NCBI GenBank assembly: GCA_036872755.1
Contig: JAVHNS010000003.1
Coordinates: forward strand, 868,001-932,000
Source of the DNA: Orbilia blumenaviensis
Taxonomy: Eukaryota > Ascomycota > Orbiliomycetes > Orbiliales > Orbiliaceae
Direction: 5' to 3'
Length of the DNA stretch: 64,000 nucleotides
In this document: positions 49,213 to 61,552 of the stretch, one piece after another
Layout of the letters: the number at the start of each line of letters is the position of its first letter
Position numbering within the stretch: position 1 is the stretch's first letter
The notes under the pieces: model-generated
Database searches by the model: none
Told to the model about the DNA's origin: nothing
The model's input: only the letters and a program-made list of their open reading frames with translations
Translations under genes and position numbers: made by a program

Positions 49213-50779
49213 ATGGGGGAAAAGAAGAAGCAGGGGATTAAATATCCCTTCTGGTAAGCTTCTATCTCCCCTTCGTTCTCTCGGGACTACCAAATGCAAG
49301 CCATTTGGTGGTACCAAGAGACCTCCAATGGCTGAGCTAATGCCGACACCGGCCGTTGCAGGTTTGGAGGCGCCAGTTCCATGTGTAAGCCACAACTCTC
49401 AATTCCAATGTTGTGACAAACAGGTCAACATGGTCTCGTTGGGTCGACATGTGATTTTTTTTTTTTTTTTTTATTTGTTTCGAAGCCCAGGCCGTGATAT
49501 ATGGCGATAATATTCTGGAGGACCGGGGAAGAGTCATCTAACAATGGGAATTGGATACAGGGGCCGCCGTATTCACCCACCCGCTTGACTTGAATAAAGT
49601 ACGGTTGCAGACGGCAAAGAAAGTTGGAAATGGACCAAAGCCGGGAATGGTTGATACCTTTAGGACGATTTTCAGGAATGAAGGTTAGACTACTCCGGTT
49701 GTACACAAAAACCATTTTATATGACTTTTGGGAGAAATACTAACGGGGATGCGGTAATTATTAGGATTTCTGGGGTTATACAGCGGGGTAAGCGTCCGGA
49801 TTGCTCGGAATGGCTGGGAAAGTGAAGACTAACGGCAGGAGCTGTGGTTAGCTGACGGCTTCGCTGTTACGACAAGGTTGGCGCCGTTACACAACAGCCT
49901 GCAGTTATGACCGGGTGCTGACAGGCGCACGTGGTAGCTACATATTCGACGGCCCGATTTGGAATCTACGAGGAGTTAAAGGGCATTGTTAAGCAGCCTA
50001 ACAAAGAATTACCTCTGTCAACCTTGATAGCATTATCGAGTACCAGCGGATTGTATGACCCCCATACCATGCCTGTTGTTGAGAGGATTAATAGATAGGA
50101 CTGACACAAGATATAGCCTAGGCTCCATAGCCGGTAACCCTGCAGACATTATCAATGTCCGCATGCAACAAGATGGTGCTCTTGAGCCCTCAAAACGTCG
50201 GAACTACAAAAATGCTATCGACGGGCTCATCAAAATGGTGAAAAGCGAAGGCTTCTCATCATTATTCCGAGGCGTCGGGCCGAATAGCGGGCGTGGAGCC
50301 CTTATGACAGCCAGCCAACTTGCCAGCTACGATGAATTTAAGATGTTGTTGCTTGGTACTGGTGTGTTCGAGGATAATCTTATGACACATTTTGTGGCTA
50401 GTACGATGGCAGGAGGGGTTGCGACTTTGATTTGTTCGCCGGTCGATGTTGTCAAAACGAAGATTATGAGCTCCCATGATCCGGATGTAGGTCACCAACC
50501 AATCATGCTTTTTAGGGGTGATTTCTAATTAATTTAGGGTATCATTCATCTCCTAAAAGAAACGACAAAGAGAGAAGGTATGACATGGGCTTTCAAGGGA
50601 CTTTTGCCTTCATTTATCCGACTTGGTAGGTTCATATATTCAAAATCTAGTCACAACCAGGGCAGCACTAATGTTATATTTCGATAGGCCCCCATACAGT
50701 GCTTACATTTGTTTTCCTGGAGCAACATAAGAGCATCTGGAAGGCGATATATGCTCCTCAGGAAGAGCAGCTTTCTTAG
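49213..50779 (+). CDS. DIC1: Mitochondrial dicarboxylate-type carrier (SLC25), 9 exons
   Basis: Exons: 49213-49253, 49362-49384, 49561-49683, 49765-49787, 49852-49876, 49938-50052, 50117-50486, 50538-50625, 50688-50779. They total 900 nt (299 residues) with all phases matching. Three tandem carrier repeats are visible, each with the PxD/E signature: HPLDLNKVRLQ, NPADIINVRMQ and SPVDVVKTKI. Further family marks are YPFWFGG at the start, LRQATYSTARFGIYEELK, and LFRGVGPNSGRGALMTASQLASYDEFK. This pattern fits the inner-membrane dicarboxylate (malate/phosphate) carrier best. Oxaloacetate or other SLC25 members are less likely. Intron 2 is 176 bp and holds an 18-nt T run (49455-49472). Start Met at 49213 gives the usual short Lys-rich N-terminus. 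Confidence 0.93.
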
Positions 50780-51537
50780 CCCCCAACGAAATTTATGAAA
50801 GAGAAATATTAGCGGTGTATAAGTGCATATATTTTAAATACTTACCATAGACGTTTCGATATCCCGCTTGCGATGACACAATCAGCTTTAGCTCACGCTC
50901 TTACCAAGTTTTTCCTACGCCTGCTACTCGATAAACATTTTTGATTTTAGGTTTCCCCATGCATTAATTTGCATTCGGTTACGAGACTGATTCCCCATGT
51001 ATGTTCTTCTCTTTTACCTCTGTTTTTTTTTGGCGTTTACGAGGTTACGAATGTGACATAGACGAGATTAGAGATAGAGATGTTGATAGAGGAAAATAGA
51101 TAGACGCAGTTGTGATACTTCGAATATAGCTCAAGCGAACAAGATTGATTTAGATTTCATTTAAAACTTAACCTAAAGTACTAAATTTAAAATCGTTCTT
51201 TTGTTACGCCGCCGCCGTGTTTGTGGCAAGCTAAGAGTGGCCCGTAGTGAATATTTATAGTTATATATTATAGATCCGTACACTTTATGACTAATTGGAT
51301 AGAGACATAGTAGTAAGGCAGAACGTCGATGAATCTACATGAGAGTCCTAGCCTAATAAAATTGCCACGATTTCCAATTTAAATATATATATCTGAATAA
51401 AGTATTACCAAAGCGCTCTCGCGAAATATGCTTATATTTACCCTCAAATAAAATACTGGTCGGGTATACATTCTCCATTGCGCGCCCTTAGTCCTCCCCA
51501 GCATGATATTATGGAGCCAAAAGATTTAAAAGTGTGG
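50780..51537. other. Convergent 3' region between carrier and subtilase-like genes
   Basis: The region is AT-rich. It contains two related words, GGTTACGAGACT (about 50978) and CGTTTACGAGGTTACGA (about 51034). No gene. Confidence 0.5.
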
Positions 51538-54500
51538 TTACTGGCTTGGAGCTGGTGTTACAATTGAACTAGCTGTCTGTGTTCCGCTTGCGCTAAGACT
51601 GCTATCAATTGATGCTGATGTTTTGGCATCTCCGATAGTAGATACACTTGAGCTCTGGCTAGCGGGCAAACTAGAACTCTGACCTGAAGCCGCGCTTACA
51701 GTTGGTTCAACGAAAGTAGACTCCGCGGCTGTTGCCGAAGTAGCAACTGCACCAGTCTGAGCGGGTAGGGAAGATACGAAAACAGTCTCCCAAACTACCA
51801 AAACCTCGCCAGTCCTTCCGTACCGATCCGTCGTCATGATCGGGGCCTTGGTGGAGAAATCTTCTAACCTTACACCTGGTTTTGCGCCCGGCATTGGTGG
51901 CTTCCCGCTCCTCAACATATCTTTGTAATTCTCCAGGTCAGTACTAAACTTGCCTATCTCAGCCGTAGTAGTGCTTGTGATTGTCATGGCATAGCTAGGA
52001 CGGTAAATAGTTGGCTTGGGTGGCGGTGGGACCTTCTGGGTGTAAGCTGGATCGTCGGCGGCGTAGTAGTACTTCATCTTGTGAACTTCGGTAGCCGTGC
52101 CGTTGACTTTCGTCTTAACAGTTGTGGCTATGGCGCGATAGGGGTTTACAGCGCATTTAATTGGAGTACCAGTGTTATAGTGCATACTGCCCCCACCTGC
52201 GCGGCCACCTCCAGCTACGGTGACAACAGTAGCACGTTTGGCCTTGGGTGGAGCTGTACTTGTGCCAGTACCACTAGTTTTGTCGTCCTTAGGTTCATCG
52301 TCTGTAGGCTTGCCATTAGGCTCGTCATCAGGTTGGCTGCCAGGCTTCCCATCGGGTCCATTATTTGCTGGCTTCTGATCTAGTTTGTCGTCTGGTTTCT
52401 CACTAGGCCCTTCGTCAGGGGTTTCTACAGGGGATTTCGCAGGCTTTTCTGAAGGCTTATTGTTTTTCTTTCCATCAAGTTGACCGCCTACCATGTCCTC
52501 AGCGCTGTTAGGTGGGCCCATAGATAGGAATTGTTCATAACCGCAGGGGGGAACCCTTAGGCCGTTCCAAACAACTGAATATCCAAATCTAATACGAGGG
52601 TATGCAGTTGCTTCAAGACGATTTTTGGCGCTTCTCCCATCTTCTTTGTATTTCGACATAAAGAAGGCGAGAATTCCGGACACAGAGCCGACACCTTTGT
52701 AATATATATTAGTTTTATTAATAGTAGTATGGAATGTGGGGGGCAATACTTAAACGGATGGAATAAGGAATCGTCTGGTAGGCTTCCAGGTTTGTAGGGT
52801 GCAGAACTGGGACACGGATATCTTGAGCTGGTGCATATGCTATGACTGAATCTGGAGCTTGCATTATTTTCACGCCATTGCTGTCCACACCGCCGACAAG
52901 GACGAGGTTAGTGAGGTTGCCGACATTTGCGCGTCGAGCGGGCCAACTAAGTAATGGATCTGACTCTTCATTCTGTTGATACGGTACGTTAGCATTTTAT
53001 ATTTGTAATTATATATAATATATAAATTGGAAGAATGGGTTTAATGCTAGAGGGACATACGAGAAGCAATCCAGTGGCTCTTGTGACCATGACTACGTTC
53101 GGCATATTTCCAAAGTCTTCTAAGATAAGATCTAGGGCAGCGGTAGCCGTGTTCATAAACTGCTTGGTACTATGTGTCATATTTCGGTACTCTGACCAGT
53201 AGATAAACTCCTGAGCTCTGGCGACGTGAATAACGGGGTGAGAGAAGCAGATCACAACTTTCTTTGATGGGTTTGCATGTGTGGTGATCATGATTTGGTC
53301 ATGCATTTTTACCAGAGCATCGAGGTAGGTTAGGATGTTGATACCGCCGTCGGCATCGTAGGGGATTACCATGTATGTGCTTGCAAGGCGGGCGAGGCCT
53401 GTTACCGCGCCGATTACCTTTGAAGCGACATGGCTGCCGCGGACAGGAGTCTCGGGCTTCTCTGCGATGTGTTCTTCCTGTCTGGTAGACGGTCTTGGAC
53501 CGCCCCAGATCCAGCCCATGTTCTTTGGGTCTTTTTCGTTTTTCCAAGAGAATGCCTAAGAATTTCTCAAATTTAATGTCAAGCATATTAGTAGGTCGAG
53601 TAGGAAGGTAAGGACTCCTTACGGTGTGGTTGGTGTTCAGACCGCCATCGACGATATAGACAGTCGCATCTCTACCATCGTCTTCGTCAAATATATATTC
53701 GTCTTCCAAGTCCATCCCAGGCGGCTCAGTCGAGAATATAGCGGTGTCTTGTGTGAACTCCACACTCCTCCGAAGGGATTTATATGGGTCAACTATTGTC
53801 TTTTTTGCGTCGGTGGGCCTTGGAGTTGGGCCTTTATCATCCCTTTCCTGTCGCTTCGCAAGATTGTGAATCTTTGAAACACCACGGCCAATGAACTCAG
53901 TTGTCCTCCGTCGAAGAGACTTCACGGGGCTTTGCCGACGAGAGATGATGGAGCGTTTGTGTCGCATCGGCTTTTGGTTCTTGTCGGGTCTAATGCGTGG
54001 GGTGTATCTGTCGTCATCGACGGGTTTGGGGAACTTTTGGTTATAGATGCTGCTGTAGTCGATGTATCCTGAGATCTATATCTAACCTTTTAGATTTATA
54101 CATACTCCTGAAGGATGCTCACTTGTATATGTATAGAAATAATAATTTATAACGAAATTGTACTTACGCCGTCTCCGTGCGTCCGAATGACCTCTAAGAA
54201 ATTTCCATAAACAACCTGGAAGCAAGTAAATACCAGACCCAAAGACCTGCTCTGTGACACATAGCCAATATCCTGTTTCCCAGAGGATTTATATCGCATC
54301 TCATCGATCCGCTTATTAAGATCTCCTAACCATTCCGCGTCCTTACGTTTCTCCGACGCAGGGAATATGCAAGCCAGTGCAAGTTTAGTGGGTGCATAAC
54401 CCCAGCCTACATTCTTCTCAACGATACTGTCGAAAACTGTACCATCGTCAGCACCCGGAGGCGGCCGGCCGCCACTAGGCCTGGGCCTCACAGGGGGTAT

Positions 54501-54623
54501 ATCTCCAGGTTCATCAGTTGGAGTAGGATCTTTGGCTGCTGATTTTTGTACACTTGTTGTTTGCCCAGATGTGAGCTGTAGGGAGAGAAAAAGGTATAAG
54601 GTTAATAGGATTATACGCTTCAT
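51538..54623 (-). CDS. Secreted subtilisin-like (S8) protein with eroded active site, 5 exons
   Basis: Exons are 54623-54168, 54075-53623, 53555-53061, 52972-52756 and 52694-51538, giving 925 residues. A signal peptide (KRIILLTLYLFLSLQLTSG) starts the protein. The S8 core is recognisable: catalytic Asp295 in VYIVDGGL, His345 in GSHVASKVIGA, and the YPA/VGGVDSNG strand. The oxyanion Asn site reads ATGLLL instead of the usual AGN. The nucleophile region reads PYSIRVGSVSGILAFF where GTSxA is expected, leaving only Ser539 in register. After the domain comes a Lys/Pro/Asp repeat linker (KPxDxP units) and a Ser/Thr-rich tail. It is probably a secreted wall-associated pseudoprotease or a weak protease. 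Donor GTTTAAG of intron 4 is non-ideal, but the phase fits. Confidence 0.83.
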
Positions 54624-55528
54624 TTTCGTTTTAGGAGATACATAGGATATCGAAGCTAATAAATTTCAAAGAACATGAGATATCAATATCGGGAGGGAAC
54701 TGTAGACACGGGTTGAAAAATATTTCCCAGAAGTATATTTTTCGAACGCTTACAGCGATGTAGGCCTATAGGGGGGGGAAATGCAAAAAGTAGAAGATAA
54801 GTCTACTTGGTCGAAAGATGGGAGACATAGTCATTAAGCTAGGCCATACGAGTATAAAATGCTACTATACATCGTCGAGGCCTGACTGCGCAGCCGACAA
54901 CAGGGTAGCAAAGTTGTGAGGCAAAGTGCGTTAGATATAGATAGGATCCTAGGAACCGTAGTTGCACTTAAACCTGGGTCATTGAGCTCTATATCTACTC
55001 TTTCAGAAACAACGATGCACTAGTTCCTAATGAAAACTAAGTGGTATTCTATGAAAGACCTTTATACTGGTCTACAGCTTAACTTAGGCTATCTAGAGTA
55101 TGCTGTTGTGGTGGCTGTACTTAAATATCTCGTTTTAAGAAGGGTTAAACCTATGGCACAGTGCATAGGAAAATCCAATACTGTTGGCCCAAGTAGGAAT
55201 ATAGGTCTTAATAGAGCAGTGTGATCGTAATACAACCCAACGTGGCATGAGCTCCAACAGAAATTGCGACGCCTGGGTATGAAGCATCCTCGCCGCCATA
55301 ACTAGGCCCGGCTTGGGAGATTCTGTTGCATTTTGAGCAGTCATGTGTTGCCCCGCGCTATCCCCGATTCAGCCGATTCCCCAAATTTTTGGTTTTTGGT
55401 CGCACAGCTTTCAGAAATTTTTTAAACCTTTCAAACTTCCCAAAGAGAAAAAAATCCAGTTCTCCCATCTTCAATACGACCATTCTGCGACAACGGCACG
55501 GCTATAAGCTACCAGCATATCGCAAGCC
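54624..55528. other. Divergent intergenic region
   Basis: The promoter sides of the subtilase-like gene and of the Rrp12 gene face each other. A frame at 55030-55224 (+) has no family signature. Nothing else seen. Confidence 0.5.
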
Positions 55529-58500
55529 ATGGCCTCACTAGAGGAGAAGTTGGATCGCATTCGTACTCCCAATCTACAAAATCAGGCACAGGTATGTCCA
55601 ACTAATAGTTACTTGCCTTTCCGCTGTGCCTTTGATCACCGCTTCAGAAAGTACGTTTCATGATGTTAGCTAACGGTTACGATAATACCATAGACAGCAG
55701 TAGTACTCAACGCCCTCGAAACGTCATTACGAGAAGAAAACCCCAATGAACCTCTTACGGCCACAGCCTACTTTTCTGCCTTACTTTCCGTGTTGAACCA
55801 GTATATTTCCGTCGACGGGATACTCAATCAATCTCTCGCCGCAGCTGTTGTATACCTCCTCGACATTGTAACACCGTTTACACCAGAAGCACTGCTTCGT
55901 GCGAAGTTTTCACAAATCCTGTCATACCTTGCTCCGGCGATTACACATCCTGACGCTGAGGCGCCCTTGTTGAAATCTAGCATTGGCTGCCTTGAGACTC
56001 TTTTGATCGCTCAGGATGCAACTGCTTGGGCCGTACCACAGATACAAATCGGGCCGAAGAGGGCGATTTCCGGCTTATTGAATCTTGGGTTGGATCCTAG
56101 GCCGAAGGTTCGGAAGCGCGCTTTGGATGCTATCAAGCTGGTTCTTCAGAATCCACCGCCTACACCTTCGCTAGACCACCCTGCTACTGAGCTTTGCGCG
56201 GAAAAGTCGTTGACTACGCTCGTGGAGTTCGCGAAGCAAGCGCCACGACATGGGCAACATGACCCAAAGACCATTCATGCGCTCCAGCTGGTGCGAGCTG
56301 TCGCTACAGCTTCTGGATGGCCGTCGAAGCGAATCGAACCGCTAGTTGAAGTCTTGCTCACGATTGCGAAGTCTACAAATGAGCTTATGACAATATCGTC
56401 GCTTGATGTGTTTGAAGTTATCTTTTCAAGCCTTAAGGACTCGATGGTTTCTGCGAAGCTCCCACAGTTGCTTACAGCTATTTCTGAACTACGGCCTTCG
56501 GCAAATGATAGCCAGTTGTTGCCGCCATGGCTTACGGTTATCGCACAAGGATACGGCGTTTCTGCTGAAGTCTCGCCCTCAGAGACATTTGCGCAGCTGC
56601 CGGATTTATTTGTGACTATTTCTTCATTTTTGGAGAGTTCGGCGTTGAATATTAGGTCGTCGGCTTCACAATGCTTGATTGCGTTGACAGCGACTTGCAT
56701 TCCGTCGGATATTTTGAGGAAGATTGGGAAGAAGGAGGACAAAATACTTCAAGCGATCGCAGGTACCGTTACTGGCCTGCTCAGCTTGAGGTATCAGGGG
56801 GCTTGGAAAGAGGTTTTTGATGTCTACAAAGCGCTCTTTGAGAGGCTGAGGTGGAAGGCCTCGTTGTATCTCACGGATATCGTTAAGGCTATCGGGGAGC
56901 TACGAGCTAATGAAGGATTTAACGGGAAGAAAGAGGCGGATGAGGTGCTTGTAGCCGCAGTTAGGGCTATGGGACCAGAGGATGTTTTACGGGTTCTACC
57001 ACTTAACCTGCTGAACTCGTCGCCTACAAATCCAGGTCGAGCGTGGATGCTACCTATCCTTCGCGACGGAGTTCAGAACACCAACATCTCGCACTTTAAA
57101 TCAGAGTTCATTCCGCTTTTCAAAGCACTCTTTGAAAAGGCCCAAAGCTTGTCTGCCTCGCAAAAGGAGAAAACTATGCAGACTAAGATCTTTGAAACGG
57201 TTATTTCACAGATTTGGGGCATCTGGCCTGGATACTGCGATCTACCACTTGATTTGGAGGAGAGCTTCGACATGGGACTTGCGGAGGTTCTTGCAAATGT
57301 TCTTTATTCCCACGTTGAGCTGAGGGTTAGCATTTGTCAAGGATTGCAGGGTCTGGTAGAATCGAATTTGGCGATTTTACATCTTGCTAAGGAGCCTGAA
57401 GATGACGAAGATGACGAAGAAGACAGCGAAGAGGATGACGCGATTGAGGAAATCCTATTACAGTCGAGGGTTACAAAAGCCGATGCCAAGAGGAATTTGG
57501 AACATCTCGCGGGATTCGCGACGAATATGCTGCTGGTGCTGTTTAATATATACAATGAGACTCTGCCACAGTATAGAGGGTATATTCTGAACTGTGCAGA
57601 TGCTTGGTTGAGTGTAACCAAGGAAGAAGAGATTGCTGGAACTTTTGATAAAGTCACTGGGGCGCTACACCAAGCCTTGGTTGATGAAGCTAGCAAGGAG
57701 AAACTACAGCAGGGAGCGAATCAACCTAAGAAGACCGGCCAGGAGCTACCGGCTATGAGCCACAATCTTATGGATTTGATCGTGACTATTGCGCCATATC
57801 TGCAAGTTGGGAGCTTGCCAGTCTTGTTTAGGGTTGTGAGCTCTTGTGTGGGGAGGAAGGAAGACGCACAGGTGCAGAAGAAGGCATACAAAGTTATTCC
57901 AAGGATCTGCGAAAGCGAAGTTGGGAAGAAGATCTTGGAGCAGCAGATTGTAGAGTTGCAAGAGCTGCTGAGGGGATGTAAAGATTCTACTGGCAGCTCG
58001 GCGAGGAGGGACAGGCTGGTTGCTATCGGGAAGGTTGTGGAGATGCTGCCCAGAGAGGATATGACGTTCATCTTTGAGAGCTTGGATGAAGTTATTCAAG
58101 GTGCAAAGGAGGTTAACGAGAAGGCCAGAGCGACTGCATTTGATCTATTGGTTATAATGGGAGAGAAAATGAAGGGTGGCGGCGTTATTAAACGTGGGAA
58201 GTTGGGAGTTGATGGGGAAGCTGATGTTGAGGCTAGTTTGGAAGACTTCGTGCTCATGGTGTGCGCTGGGCTGGCGAGTCCGGAGGCGCATATGATCAGC
58301 GCGACCGTGACAGCCGTTACGAGGGTTTTATATCAATTTAAAGGTATGTATTTCACTTATTTTTATCCCCATGAGCGGCGGCTAACTATCGAATAGATGA
58401 CCTGAAGCCAGAGACAGTCTCGGAATTGGTTACGACTATGGATGCATTTTTGACAAGTAACAATCGAGAGGTTGTTCGATCCGTTCTTGGATTTGTCAAG

Positions 58501-59529
58501 GTGTCAGTCATTTCGCTGCCAAAGGAGCTTATGATTCCTAGACTTGCGACCCTGATACCAAACCTTATGACATGGTCTCACGAGCACAAGGCACATTTTA
58601 AGGCGAAAGTCAAGCACATCATTGAGCGTATGATAAGGAGATTCGGATATGATGTTGTGGAGAAATATGTCCCCGAGGAAGACAAGAAGCTGGTTATCAA
58701 TATCAGGAAGACGAGGGATAGGAAGAAGAGGAGAAAGGCTGAGGCTGAGGAGGCCGGCGAAGAGGAGGAACAACGTGGGCCAGCCAAGAGGAAAGGGAAG
58801 TTCGAGAGTGAGTTTGAGGAGGCTATTTATGGAAGCGAGAGTGATGATAGCGAAGGGGATGAGGAGGGGGATGTTGATATGGAGCGGGGGACAGGAGGGG
58901 ATAAGAGGAGGAAGAAAGGTCATCAGCAGTTTATTGTGGAAGATGAAGACGAGCCTTTGGATTTGTTGAACAAGAATGCGCTGGCCAGCATCAGCTCTAC
59001 AAGACCACAGGCGAAGGGGAAGAAGGTTATAAAGTCAGATATCAAGACGAATAGGTCTGGAAAGTTCGTTATTGGGAAGAAGGATGGTGACGAAGGAGAG
59101 GACGATGAAGACTTGGAGGAGCCCCAGCTGAATATCAATGATAAGACAATTGCGAGTGGAGAGGTGAGGGATGGGATTAGTGCTTATATACAGGCATTGA
59201 AGGGCAAGGATGCGGTGCAGAGAGGTCAGAAGGGTCGATTAAAGTTCAGCAACCGAAAGAGGAAGGATGAGGTTGATGAAGATGATGATATGGAGATGGG
59301 CGATGATGATGCATCCACGCCTGCTGGAAATAAAAACGGCCGCCAGCACCAGCAGCAGCATCAAAATTCGGGCAAGAACTGGAAGGGAAAGCACGAGCGA
59401 AAGGCGTCATTTGGGAGGAAGGGCGATAACGGACGGGTACAAAAACCACCCAAGAGCCCATCTTCGGGATCATCGTCAACATTCAAGCAGCGAGGAGGTG
59501 GGACGGCAAGCATTGGCAGGAAGAAGTGA
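55529..59529 (+). CDS. RRP12: Rrp12-like ribosome biogenesis factor, 3 exons
   Basis: Exons are 55529-55591, 55694-58343 and 58397-59529, giving 1281 residues. Rrp12 is a nucleolar HEAT-repeat protein needed for export and maturation of pre-ribosomal subunits. The conserved N-terminus (KLDRIRTPNLQNQAQ then TAVVLNALETSL) is split by intron 1. Long alpha-solenoid HEAT repeats follow, including the NUC173-type region, an acidic Asp/Glu tract near 57396-57446, and YVPEEDKKLVINIRKTRDRKKRRK near the start of the tail. The C-terminus is a lysine/arginine and Asp/Glu-rich nucleolar tail ending in Gly/Ser. Intron 1 could hide a 3-nt exon (AAA after a CTTCAG acceptor), adding one Lys. Length matches fungal orthologues. 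Confidence 0.95.
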
Positions 59530-61552
59530 TGAAGTGAGGTTTCTATCAGAGTGTTTGCAATTGACTCCTTGCTTCAGCCATCCCGTGATGATAGACCAAG
59601 TGAAGTCTCCTTTGCTTCATTTATCATGGTTGGACGGGCGGAAGCGAGATTAAAAATGAGGAACCGGCGACTCCACCTGAGCATCCGCTGGCTGTGATTG
59701 GCCCTGGCCGCATTCACACACACATGCCCCACGAACACCTCACAAGAAAAAAAGCTATTTGCTGGGGGGAAATCAAAAAGTTATTATCTCCTTTTTTGTT
59801 TTTTTTTTTTGTATTATTTAATTTTTATTTTGATATCGTCGTGTGTACAATAGAACGCAGTCGAGGGTCGTGTATGTACGATATGATCTGATATGAAATG
59901 ATGAGGGGGGTTGGTGACCAGATTAATAATAATGCGACACAATGCAATGATCGATCACAGCGCTCTACAGCATGAAGCCCGTGATGAATCCTTCCCAGTT
60001 GCAACTGCGATAATCGAATCACAAACACCACCATCACCATTAACTTGCCAACAGCTGTTCGTTTTTTGTTTAGGATTGATGTCACAACTTCACAACCACG
60101 CGTAGTCCGGTGAAATTGTGTGTGTCTGCATGCCACATACCTAACTTAGGTGCATCCTTACTTCTACTTGCCTGGAATTGATAATAAAAATTAAGTCGGT
60201 GAGCATTTCCGTCTCCGAACTCCGAGCATCAAGACTAAGGGTATTGTATACGAAGGTCTTAGATAGCGCCTGAAACCACGAGCTCCCCTGAAAAAACAAA
60301 AAAGAGGATCCCGGGGAACGTCAAAGTCCAAAGTTCGAGTTCGAGTTCGAGTCGAGATCAAATCAAATCAATCAATCAGATCATAGCAGTCCGAATTTAT
60401 TCGAGTTCAAGAGTGGGCCCCGTCCATCCCCATCAATCAATCATCCCGGCCTGGTTAGCAGCTTGTGCTTGTCATTGCAATTGTCTCCATCGCCAGACGC
60501 TCCCTTTCTTCCATTCCCTCCACTTCCATTCACATAATCATCGCCACCATCATCATATCATCATCGCCATACCCATTTGCATTCGGATTCGAAATCCATT
60601 CGCAACCTTCGCTGGTCCATTCCCATCAGAACCAAGAGATCAAATTAAATCAAATCGCATCGCATCGCGACTTCTATCTCTTTCGAATCGTCGAGTCGAC
60701 CGGACTTAACCAGTACTAAGATCGAATATTCCTCGGTTGGTTGCCTGGCACCGGACCAAACCAGTTCAGATCAGACCAATTCAGATCGGATCAGATCAGT
60801 TCTGTTCGGACCTGTTCAGACCAGTTATAATTAAATATTGCACTGTTGGCTGGGGAAGGACCTGCCTGCCATTCCAAACCTCATCACCATTGATTGGCTG
60901 GGCCGCATTTCAGCCACCGTTTCCTGCCCTCCCACCTTTTCACTCGACTCTTAAATCCCTCTTCTTCATGTCGTCGTCGTCTCCGAAAACGTCAACTGTT
61001 TCTGCGACATAGATACTTGGATATACCGAACGGGGGGATACTAAGTATACATATATATAAAATATATATCTAAAAAAATAAAATAAAAATAAAATAGAGG
61101 AAGATCGAGGAGACCGAGCAGGGTGCAGCCGACCCCCAAAAGAGAAGGTGCCCGTGGATTACTTTAGTCAAGCTGGACCCTGGACAGCATCTCGATATAC
61201 TCTATTCGGACCACCGACATCTTGAAGATTCAGACTGCGACATTTACAAATCTTATATATACAACTTTTCAATGGATGGGTTTCTGCTGGCCTGTTAGTT
61301 CTCGGACCTTGACAGCGAGCTACTCAGCTCTCAGCGACGACGCTGCTGAGGTCTACAACGTTACAGCTTGAGCCTTTGGTTTTGACGATCCCGTTAACTC
61401 TCTCAGCCTCGAAAACACCGGTACCGATCCGTCCAATCTATCCATCTACATCGATCGATCCCGGTCCGATTCATATATCCTTATATTAATTCTCCGGCTC
61501 AATTGGACGCTATACAGACACACACACACGCAAACACGTCCTGCACCGTACA
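59530..61552. other. Spacer and long 5' leader of WD40 gene
   Basis: This region is rich in short direct repeats: GTTCGAGTTCGAGTTCGAGT near 60331, CAAATCAAATCAATCAATCAG near 60360, CAGATCGGATCAGATCAG-type repeats near 60770-60810, and (CA)n near 61518. Many stop codons break all frames between 61000 and 61550. It probably holds the promoter and a long 5' UTR of the downstream WD40 gene. Confidence 0.5.

Noticed and set aside
55592..55693. A 3-nt micro-exon (AAA) in intron 1 of the Rrp12 gene
   Set aside because: Possible by splice sites, but a single 102-bp intron explains the junction equally well, so I kept the simpler model.
60413..61012. Small + strand ORFs in the leader of the WD40 gene
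   Set aside because: Translations reflect simple repeats (His/Ile-rich), and the frames overlap one another.
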